Positions 8,771 to 16,290 of a stretch of DNA of 64,000 bases are shown here, piece by piece; positions within the stretch are counted from its first letter, which is position 1; every line of letters begins with the position of its first letter. A program made the translations under genes and the position numbers. Source of the DNA: Lacrimispora xylanisolvens. Its GTDB lineage: Bacteria; Bacillota; Clostridia; Lachnospirales; Lachnospiraceae. The stretch spans positions 4,639,501-4,703,500 of the forward strand of contig CP070896.1 in assembly GCA_017084465.1 (NCBI GenBank). The letters are read 5' to 3'. The notes under the pieces were generated by a model. That model ran no database searches. It had not been told where the DNA came from and worked only from the letters and a program-made list of their open reading frames with translations.

Positions 8771-9944
8771 TTAGCGAAGTTTTTGAATGTTATAGTCTAC
8801 TTCTTGCCTCTCCAATGCATAGATGACTCTAACAAGCTTCTTCGCCACATGAGTAATAGCTACTCGATGTGGTTTGCCTTCTCCGCGTTTCTTGGCATAA
8901 TAAGTTGCAAATGTTATATCGAAACGGATTAATGGAAGGCAACAATTAATAAGAACATATCGCAGCTGAGATGATCCACGCTTCACCATTCTACCACCGT
9001 GTGATTCTGTTCCAGAATCATTTATGCCTGGTTCTATTCCAGCAAAGGCAAGCATCTGACCTGGGTTTGAAAAGTTCGATATATCGCCGTATTCAGAGTA
9101 AATAACGGCGGCAGATATTGGACCGATGCCCGGAACTGACATGTAATGAGGATGGACCTCTTCAATTAGTTTATTGATTTCATTCTCAAGAGTACCTATT
9201 TCTTTTACAAGAGATTTGTAAAGAGTAAGTAAGCTGTTCAGTTCAACATCAAAGATAGAATTATTTACTCCCACAGTATTTGTGGCAAGTTCCTTCAACT
9301 CCAGGAACTGCTGAGGAGAAAACTTGCCTCTTGATATAGAACGAAGTTTGTCATAAGATACTGAATTCATTCTTGCCATCTTTTCAGCGGAACCGTAGTT
9401 TTCAAGCAGATACAGAGCGGTCTTAGATAAACGCTCATGAAAGAAAGGCTTGAATTCAGGAAAGGTGTGATCTAGCACATTGGTAATCTTTATAAGATAA
9501 AAAGAACGCTGCCGAACTAACCTATCACGCAAACGAGTTAATGACTTTAAGGAATAAGCGTGGTAAAATCCTTTTGAATGGGGTTTGTATTCAACAGTCA
9601 TTAACCACCGGGCTATTGATTCGCAGTCAATAGAGTCGGTCTTGGTTCGCCTTAGAGATGTGGATTTCTTGTATTCCTTGATGAGAACTGGATTAATTTC
9701 CATGAAGCTGTGATTGGCATTTTCAAGGAAGAGTTCGAGATTGAGGGCATAGTGGGCTGTTGATTCGAACCCTATTTTTATATCCTGTGGATTGAGAGAG
9801 AATTAAAATAGTGAGTAGCTGCTCAAAACCTGTCTTATCATTTTTAACAGTAAATTTTGAAACAATCTTTTGATCAGCAGCAGATATAATGCAGCAATCA
9901 TGTTTGTACTTGGAAATATCAATTCCAACAAAGTACATGGACAT
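8771..9944 (-). CDS. IS110-family transposase, one frame break
   Basis: About 390 residues in two frames. The N-terminal DEDD_Tnp_IS110 domain shows GIDISKYKHDC, GFEST and RRTKTDSIDCESIA carrying the acidic residues. The C-terminal Transposase_20 domain shows SVPGIGPISAAVI and GIEPGINDSGTESHGG, with the conserved serine, then KRGSSQLRYVL. The ATG at 9944 follows AGGAGGTTTCACTCT on the minus strand. The frame changes around 9793-9806, within a CT-rich stretch; between there and 9703 the second frame reads ALNLELFLENANHSF and then joins the main domain. A net one-base gain fits either a sequencing indel or an inactive copy. Enzymes of this family recombine DNA without a classical DDE domain and use an element-encoded guide RNA. 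Confidence 0.85.
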
Positions 9945-9971
9945 AGAGTGAAACCTCCTGATATGTATATT

Positions 9972-10129
9972 GGCACTGTTGTCTTCCACAGAGAATCCGG
10001 CTGTGTAATCACGTAAATAGAAACGTCAGGCGTTAACAAACTGATTAACAGTAATAGACGAAAAGCTGTGGTCTGAGTCACCTCGGAACAGTCAAAGCTG
10101 TAATTATATAGGTACAGATCCACAGTGCC
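9972..10129 (-). ncRNA. candidate IS110 bridge-RNA region
   Basis: The noncoding region upstream of the transposase is bounded by a perfect 8-base inverted repeat, GGCACTGT at 9972-9979 and ACAGTGCC at 10122-10129. Inside are smaller hairpins: CACAG/CTGTG at 9987-10005 with a nine-base loop, and GTTAA/TTAAC at 10032-10049. A 158-base structured segment in the transposase-proximal left end is the position where IS110-group elements encode the bridge RNA whose loops pair with target and donor DNA. No expression evidence or loop-to-target pairing was established here. Confidence 0.45.
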
Positions 10130-10186
10130 TTTTCAAAATATATCAGAGATGGATTAAAATGCCCAGAGAATCTGGGAGAAAGGAAA

Positions 10187-10216
10187 AATCCAATTACCAT
10201 CTAAGATAATTGGATT
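10187..10216 (+). promoter_or_regulatory. perfect 10-bp dyad just before the iron-sulfur flavoprotein start
   Basis: AATCCAATTA (10187-10196) and TAATTGGATT (10207-10216) are perfect inverted repeats around a ten-base loop, ending nine bases before the ATG at 10226. No ribosome site lies between dyad and ATG. The nearest purine-rich stretch (GGGAGAAAGG, about 10174-10183) lies before the dyad, preceded by the small hairpin CCCAGA/TCTGGG at 10162-10176. It may be an operator or a translation-controlling hairpin that brings a distant SD near the start. Confidence 0.45.
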
Positions 10217-10225
10217 ATACGTAAT

Positions 10226-12316
10226 ATGTGGTTAACAATTGATGATAAGCAGATAGAGGCAAAAGAAGAAATGTCCGTTTTAAATGCTGCTTTGGGGGCG
10301 GGAATATACATTCCACATCTTTGCGGGCATCCGGATCTGGAGGCCATAGGCGGATGCCGCCTGTGTTCAGTAGAGATTGAGGGGATGGATCAGCCAGTTC
10401 CTTCCTGCATGGTAAAGGTGCAGGAAGGGATGAAGGTTACCGTTCATGGACCAAAAGCTGAAAGTACCAGAAAGACAGCAATGGAACTGATTCTTGCAAC
10501 ACACCCGGCGGACTGCACCGGCTGTCCCAAGTATGGTAAATGTGAATTGCAATCCATGTATCAGTATCTGGGAGTGGGTCCCGAGCGGTGGAAAAAGAAG
10601 TCCAGAACAGTCCCTACCGATGACAGCAATCCCTTAATCCGGCATTTGTTTACCAGATGCGTCCGTTGCGGACGCTGTGTGCGCGCCTGCAGAGACCTTC
10701 GCGGGGTGAAGGTGCTGGATTTTCAGAAAACAGAAGATGGAGTGCGGATTGGAACCGACGGAAACATTTCCCTGAAAGAAGCAGGCTGTAAATTCTGCGG
10801 AGCCTGCATTGAAGTCTGTCCTACCGGCTCCATTATGGATGCCCTGGGACAAATAAGGGAAGACGTCTCTTACGGGGAAAGTGTGGTTCCATGCAGGACT
10901 GCATGTCCTGCACATACAGATATCCCCAGGTACTTAAGGTACATAAAAGAGGGAGAATATGAAAAAGCAACCGCTGTCATACGGGAAAAGCTGCCGTTTC
11001 CGGAAACACTGGGATGCATCTGCAATCACATTTGCGAAACAGCCTGTAAGCGCAACCAGCTTGGAGAGCCCCTGTCTGTCTGCAAGTTAAAAAGGGCCGC
11101 AGCTGCCGCTCATTCCGATGAATGGAAGAAAAAGAGAAAAACCGCGGCTCCCACAGGAAAAAAGGCGGCTGTAATCGGAGCAGGTCCGGCAGGCCTGACA
11201 GCAGCCTATTATCTGGCGAAGAAGGGACATGAAGTAACCGTCTTTGAGTCCAACGAAAAAGCAGGTGGACAGTGCCGTTATGGAATCCCTTCCTATCGCT
11301 TGCCGGATGAGGTGCTGGACCGGGAGATCAGCGATATTCTGGAAGTTGGAGTTTTGCTGAACGTAAATACTAAGGCTGACGCACCGGAAGTTCTTTTAAA
11401 ACAGGGATATGATACGGTTTTAATTGCCACCGGCACCCATAAGGGCGTACGTCTGCCTTTGGAAGGAAATATGCTTTCCGGAGTCATGCTGAATACGGAT
11501 TTTCTTAAAAATGCACGCAGAGACCAGATTGATGATCCAGGTAAAAAAGTGATGGTGCTGGGCGGCGGAAACGTTGCTTATGACTGCGCCAGGACAGCTC
11601 TTCGCCTGGGGGCAGAAGAGGTCCACATTGCCTGCCTGGAAAGCAGGACTCAGATGACTGCATCAGCAGAAGAAATCCGGGAAGGAAAAGATGAGGGAAT
11701 CATTCTTCATTCCGGTCATTCGTTCCTTCGTATTACAGGAAACACCAAGGTAGAAGGCGTTGAACTTCAAAAAGTGGAGAAGTTTTATTTTGATGAAAAC
11801 AGGAAAGCAGTCATAGAGCTTGTAGAGGGATCACAAGAGTGCATACCGGTGGATCGTGTGATTTTTGCTGTGGGACAGGCGCCGGCTGGGACGGAGGAGT
11901 TGGGAATCGAATTAAATCATGGTTCCTATGTAAAGGTAAACAGCTCTTTTTCTACCAGTATGCCAGGGGTTTATGGGGCTGGCGATGTGGTAACCGGAAC
12001 AAAATCAGTGATAGAAGCCATTGCTGCCGGGAGACAGTCCGCCATGGAGATGGACCGTTACCTTGGCGGAGACGGAGATATTTCCGAAGAACTGCTGGAA
12101 AAGGAAACGGCGGATCCGTTCCTTGGAAGGACGGAAGACTTTGGAATACTGGAGCGGCTGTCACCGGCTCTTTTAGAACCCCAGGAACGGAAAAAAAGCT
12201 TTGCTGCAGTGGAACAGACATTTACCTGTGAGGAAGCAAAATGTGAGGCAGGGCGCTGCCTGCAATGTGATCTGAGGTTGAATGTAACCAATCCCAGGCT
12301 TTGGAACGAATACTAG
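10226..12316 (+). CDS. NuoG/hydrogenase-type ferredoxin domains fused to an NfnB/GltD-like NAD(P)H oxidoreductase
   Basis: A 696-residue electron-transfer protein. Residues about 1-80 form a plant-type 2Fe-2S domain (CGHPDLEAIGGCRLC, then SCMVKV). Next are the NuoG-type His-Cys segment (ATHPADCTGCPKYGKC) and two 4Fe-4S motifs (CVRCGRCVRAC and CKFCGACIEVCPTG). From about 225 it resembles the glutamate-synthase small subunit/NfnB: a cysteine-rich domain (CRTACPAHTDIPRYL, CICNHICETACKRN), the FAD fold VIGAGPAGLTAAYYL and the NAD(P) fold VLGGGNVAYDCA. The AGDVVTGTKSVIEA motif and a Cys-containing tail (CEEAKCEAGRCLQCD) complete it. It likely oxidises NAD(P)H and passes electrons to partner subunits; the neighbouring flavoprotein and the NuoF-like protein are candidates. 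Confidence 0.85.
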   Translation: MWLTIDDKQIEAKEEMSVLNAALGAGIYIPHLCGHPDLEAIGGCRLCSVEIEGMDQPVPSCMVKVQEGMKVTVHGPKAESTRKTAMELILATHPADCTGCPKYGKCELQSMYQYLGVGPERWKKKSRTVPTDDSNPLIRHLFTRCVRCGRCVRACRDLRGVKVLDFQKTEDGVRIGTDGNISLKEAGCKFCGACIEVCPTGSIMDALGQIREDVSYGESVVPCRTACPAHTDIPRYLRYIKEGEYEKATAVIREKLPFPETLGCICNHICETACKRNQLGEPLSVCKLKRAAAAAHSDEWKKKRKTAAPTGKKAAVIGAGPAGLTAAYYLAKKGHEVTVFESNEKAGGQCRYGIPSYRLPDEVLDREISDILEVGVLLNVNTKADAPEVLLKQGYDTVLIATGTHKGVRLPLEGNMLSGVMLNTDFLKNARRDQIDDPGKKVMVLGGGNVAYDCARTALRLGAEEVHIACLESRTQMTASAEEIREGKDEGIILHSGHSFLRITGNTKVEGVELQKVEKFYFDENRKAVIELVEGSQECIPVDRVIFAVGQAPAGTEELGIELNHGSYVKVNSSFSTSMPGVYGAGDVVTGTKSVIEAIAAGRQSAMEMDRYLGGDGDISEELLEKETADPFLGRTEDFGILERLSPALLEPQERKKSFAAVEQTFTCEEAKCEAGRCLQCDLRLNVTNPRLWNEY

Positions 12317-12330
12317 GAGGAATAAGGATA

Positions 12331-13416
12331 ATGGATATGATTATTTGCAATGCAATGCCAGTTTATCATGAGGCACCCGTTTCCCCTATGCTTTTAAATG
12401 ATAACACGGAAAAAGTTCTGGAAGCGCTGTTGAAAGAACCTGCCGGTATTCGTTACCTGATTGTGCCGGAAGGCGGCTGGGCAGGGGAAAAACCGGAGGG
12501 TCTTACAATTATCAAGACCCGTCATAAATCCGGTTTTACTTATGGAAATGCTTCTGCTCTGAAGGTAACCGAGGGAGAAAAACCCATTCCATTATGCCCT
12601 GATGATGAGTTTCCCTCTGGCGAATGCAGAGTAGTGACGGTGGAAGAATTGCTGAATGCCGGAAAGAAGATAGTGTATGTTGCAGGTAAGGCTGAGAAAA
12701 AGGGAGTTCTTGACCTGGACAGGAAGATAACCCCGGCAGACATACTGGCGGCCGCTGGTGTGCAGGGGACATTCAAAGCGATGTACTTCGGTCATCCAAT
12801 GGGCGTTTACATCAACGAGACTATGATAAATCAGCCCATTGAACTGAACACAGATTATATTGAAATCTTGAATGCGTCTGATTGTATGCTGGAACATCTT
12901 CTTAAAACCGCAGACAGATACGGCAAAGAAGCTTGTGGGAGATGCGTATTTGGCCATGAAGGTGTTTTTCAGATCCGTATGCTTCTGACGGATATGACTT
13001 TAAAAAAAGGAAAACTATCCGATCTGGATTTAATGTTAGAATTATGCCATGAAATGAAGCAGCAATCTCTGTGTGAAGCTGGTTTTTCCATTGCCAACAC
13101 GGTGGAGAGCGCTCTGGATTGTTTCAAAAGTGAAATAGAAGAACATATCACCAGGAAAAGCTGTAAAGCGGGGGTATGCCAGAAGTTTTTAACGTTTCAC
13201 ATTCTGCCGGATCTTTGCACAGGCTGTACGGAATGTCTTGATGTCTGTGAGGATGATGCCATTCTTGGGAAAAAGAAATTCATCCATGTCATCGACCAGA
13301 ACGAATGCTCCGGGTGCGGTAACTGCGTAGAAGCCTGCGAGGACAATGCAATTATAAAGGCAGGAGCGGAAAAACCCAAATGTCCGAAAAAACCATTGCC
13401 ATGTAAGCGTACATAA
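12331..13416 (+). CDS. truncated NuoF-like protein with C-terminal 2x[4Fe-4S] ferredoxin
   Basis: A 361-residue iron-sulfur protein. The middle resembles the SLBB domain of NuoF/HydB (ITPADILAAAGVQG, GHPMGVYI). It is followed by the N3-cluster region, but the usual CGxCxPCREG reads CGRCVFGHEG, so the third Cys is Gly; the distal Cys is present in SLCEAGFS. The C-terminus is a two-cluster ferredoxin (CTGCTECLDVCEDDAI and CSGCGNCVEACEDNAI). The Rossmann-like FMN/NADH-binding half of NuoF is missing, so it is probably a wire rather than an NADH dehydrogenase. The ATG at 12331 has AGGAGG eleven bases upstream; the earlier in-frame ATG at 12301 lies within the preceding gene. Confidence 0.8.
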   Translation: MDMIICNAMPVYHEAPVSPMLLNDNTEKVLEALLKEPAGIRYLIVPEGGWAGEKPEGLTIIKTRHKSGFTYGNASALKVTEGEKPIPLCPDDEFPSGECRVVTVEELLNAGKKIVYVAGKAEKKGVLDLDRKITPADILAAAGVQGTFKAMYFGHPMGVYINETMINQPIELNTDYIEILNASDCMLEHLLKTADRYGKEACGRCVFGHEGVFQIRMLLTDMTLKKGKLSDLDLMLELCHEMKQQSLCEAGFSIANTVESALDCFKSEIEEHITRKSCKAGVCQKFLTFHILPDLCTGCTECLDVCEDDAILGKKKFIHVIDQNECSGCGNCVEACEDNAIIKAGAEKPKCPKKPLPCKRT

Positions 13417-13455
13417 TTCTGTGACAGATGGGACACCAGACTGTAGTATAAGAAA

Positions 13456-14658
13456 CTAAGTCCTGTATTTTTTTCTGTAATTTGATGGCGTTTCCCCATA
13501 GTGTTTTTTAAACACCTTAATAAAATAGTTAGCATCAGATATGCCCACGGAACTGCTGATTTCCTGCATGGTCATATCGGTGCTGGAAAGCAGAATGGAG
13601 GCTTGCTTCATTCTGCTTTTTTGCAGATACAAATTAGGCGTAATTCCGGTTTCTTTCCGGAATACGCAAATCAGATGATTGAGAGACACGTTTAGTTCAT
13701 CAGCGAGTTCTTTCAGCCTGATATCTTTATAGTATTGATGGTCAAAAAAGTATAAAGCACTTTGTACCAGGAAACTATATTTCTCATCTTTGTAATGATG
13801 GATTACATGACAGAATTCGCGAATCATTTTTTCCTTTGCAGCCAGTATTTCTTCTACACTTTTTGCATTGTGAGTGACCGCTGTATTCTGAGACGAGAGT
13901 CTGTCTACAACAATTGCCGGAAGACCCGCACGCAGCGCCGCAAGCCTTACGGTTGTTCGGGTAATTGCTGCTCCAATTCGCTCATTTTCCAGGGTAGTAC
14001 CAATGCGTTTTAAATAGGCCACATCCATCTGCATATTATGAAGATTAAAAATAGCCGATCTGGAGTTACCGTTTTCAATCGCCTGTATAAAGTGCTGTTC
14101 ATAGGTGTAGCGTTTTTCAAGAAGTTCTGTATAATGTTCCCTGGTTACGTATTCTTCCGGGATTATCTCTGGAAGATTAAAAAAATTCACATGCTGAATC
14201 TGTTTTTCCGGAGCGTGAGGGCAGACCGTGTGAATCAGTGAGGTAACCATGGAGAAAAGCTCAGATTCTTTTATGACAGGAAGGGAGCTTAAATAAGAAA
14301 AAAAGTCTGTCTTACTGAGGTTGGTTATTTTGTATTGCTCAAAAATAGTACGTGCATCTTTGTCCGTCATAAGCAGCGTGCAAAAAGGCCCTAATACGAT
14401 TGGATTTTCTTCAATAAAGAAAATAACCAAATGCACCATAAACGCATCTGTAAGATAATAGATACTGTCCGGAGTGAATCGTTCCGTATAAAGTTTCAGT
14501 ATTTCACTGGTAAAAAAAGCCTGCACCTTGTGCATTCGATTTTTATTTATAAATCCTTCAATCTGCTCCTCCTGTTCAAGTATGTTAATCTGCAAATGAT
14601 AAAAATCCTGAATCAGTGAGGAGGCAACTTTATATCTTTCGTAAGTACTATTTCTCAT
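13456..14658 (-). CDS. AraC-family transcriptional regulator
   Basis: A 400-residue protein ending in a complete AraC/XylS double helix-turn-helix: LKELADELNVSLNHLICVFRKETG, then ILLSSTDMTMQEISSSVGISDANYFIKVFKKHYG (each quoted only in part for orientation: first helix pair ELADELNVSLNHL, second EISSSVGISDANYF). The long N-terminal region has no recognisable cupin and may be a novel sensor. It is divergent from the GPH symporter and glycoside hydrolase genes, across a dyad at 14682-14721, so it most likely controls them. The 39-base gap to the convergent NuoF-like gene shows no strong terminator. Confidence 0.88.
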   Translation of the reverse strand: MRNSTYERYKVASSLIQDFYHLQINILEQEEQIEGFINKNRMHKVQAFFTSEILKLYTERFTPDSIYYLTDAFMVHLVIFFIEENPIVLGPFCTLLMTDKDARTIFEQYKITNLSKTDFFSYLSSLPVIKESELFSMVTSLIHTVCPHAPEKQIQHVNFFNLPEIIPEEYVTREHYTELLEKRYTYEQHFIQAIENGNSRSAIFNLHNMQMDVAYLKRIGTTLENERIGAAITRTTVRLAALRAGLPAIVVDRLSSQNTAVTHNAKSVEEILAAKEKMIREFCHVIHHYKDEKYSFLVQSALYFFDHQYYKDIRLKELADELNVSLNHLICVFRKETGITPNLYLQKSRMKQASILLSSTDMTMQEISSSVGISDANYFIKVFKKHYGETPSNYRKKYRT

Positions 14659-14681
14659 TTTTCTTCCTTTCCAAATAATAC

Positions 14682-14721
14682 TGTGATAAATTACTATTAT
14701 GAATGATATTATTCTATCACA
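14682..14721. promoter_or_regulatory. split palindrome between the AraC regulator and symporter genes
   Basis: TGTGATA at 14682-14688 is mirrored by TATCACA at 14715-14721 with 26 bases between. The spacing places half-sites on nearly the same face about three turns apart, a plausible binding site for the divergent AraC-type protein. Function is inferred from position and symmetry. Confidence 0.4.
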
Positions 14722-14787
14722 AAAATAATATATATGCTATCTTAAATACGCGCAGCTGATCAAGTTTAAGAAAACAGGGAGGACATT

Positions 14788-16251
14788 ATGGATAGCAGCT
14801 CAAACGAAAAGATTAAAAAGTATATGAAGGAGGACGGGATACATTTCGTTCCGGTCTGGCGGATCTTCGGATTCAGCGGAGCAAATATGGCAGTTAACCT
14901 TTATATGGGTATCACGATGATTATGTCATATTATCTCAATGGATATGTGGGGATGGCAGTTGTATTGGCATCCAGTTTTTCAACAATTATGCGTTTGTGG
15001 GACGGAGTTACAGATCCCATTGTAGGTTTCTTAATTGACAAGTTCGGCGGACGGTTTGGAAAACCAGGCTGTGTCTTGTAATCGGTGGAACAATGTTATT
15101 CGTCAACAGTTTCCTGATGTTCAATGTGACGGACCGTTTACCGGAAACTGGCATCAGAACAATATTTTTTGTTGTATTCACTCTTTTATATTACATTGGC
15201 TATACATTTTTAAACATCAGTAATCATGTTGGAAATGTGTGTCTGACAAACGACCCGTCTCAGAGACCAATACTCAGCATTGTGGGAACTGTGATTGTGC
15301 GTGTTATGCGGGCCGTGATGACAGTTGTTGTCGCATCACTGGCTGTAAAGTATGGATCTCTTAAAAGTGCAGAATTATTTCATGAATACTGGCTGATTGT
15401 TGCACTTCTTGCCACACTTGGCATTGTAATTGCTTATATATCAATTGCACCAAAGGACATTCGTTTCTTCAGTGACACAAGCACAAAAAAAGCGCCTCAG
15501 GTAAAGATGTCGGATTATATTCAGGTACTTTTAAAAAACCGTCCCCTTCAGATGATGATTGTAACAAGAGCTACCGATATGCTTGCAAATACCTGTAAGA
15601 CCAGTGCGATTGTACTTGTCCTTTACGGAATTGCGGCAGGAAATTATAAACTTTCCGGCGGCTGGACCATGTATACCACAGTAATCGGACTGGTAATGAT
15701 GACTTTAGGAATTGGCACCATAGGAAGAAAACTTGGCTTTGAAAAAAGCCATGCAGCTTGGCAGCTGGGGAGTCGTTGTTATGGATGCGCTGGCAATCGG
15801 TTTATGGCTGCTCTGCGATCCTAAGACTTTGAATCTTCCAGGTTATACCAATGGCTACGGTCAGGCATTTACCGGATTCTCCTTCTTTACAATTATGCTG
15901 TTCCTGGTTTCCGTTGTAGGCGGAGGATTTCAGATGATTACCAGTTCCATTATTCCTCCTATGATCGCTGATGTTACTGATTATGAGGCAAGCAGAAGCG
16001 GAAAGTATATTCCTGGTATGGTAGGAACATTATTCAGTTTCATGGATAAGATGATTTCCTCCTTTGGTCCGCTTTTAGTAGGGGTGGGTTTTGCTGCCAT
16101 AGGATTTGGGGATAAATTTCCTGATCTTAATACACCTTACAGCGCCTCCCTGTTAATGATCGCAATTGTATTCTACTATGGTCTTGAATTAATAGGAGCG
16201 TTATTTAATATCGGAGCCATGAAATTTTACGACCTGACGCCGGAAAAATGA
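14788..16251 (+). CDS. GPH-family glycoside/cation symporter, two apparent frameshifts
   Basis: A 12-helix MFS protein of the glycoside-pentoside-hexuronide:cation symporter family, about 487 residues when corrected. The diagnostic loop WDGVTDPIVGFLIDKFGGRFGK is typical (short core WDGVTDPIVG). Frame break one is at the A run 15060-15063 (one base lost); correction gives KTRLCLVIGGTMLF. Break two is at the A run 15742-15747 (one base gained); correction gives FEKAMQLGSWGVV. The ATG at 14788 follows GGGAGG. It lies directly before the glycoside hydrolase and probably imports its substrate, an oligosaccharide, glycoside or glucuronide. Confidence 0.88.
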
Positions 16252-16290
16252 AAAGTATTGAAGAAATTATTTATAAGATGAGGGAAACAA

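Larger units (their letters stand above)
8771..10140 (-). mobile_element. IS110-family insertion element, boundaries approximate
   Basis: The stretch contains an IS110-type DEDD/serine transposase gene on the minus strand plus about 190 noncoding bases upstream of it with RNA-like pairing. It sits between two genes that otherwise look like one redox operon. No terminal inverted repeats or target duplication were seen, as expected for this family, so the ends could lie further out (left end down to about 8650, right end up to about 10180). Confidence 0.7.

Noticed and set aside
8771..9944. Programmed ribosomal frameshift in the transposase
   Set aside because: IS110-group transposases are normally made from one frame, no slippery heptamer was seen, and the window is full of similar breaks.
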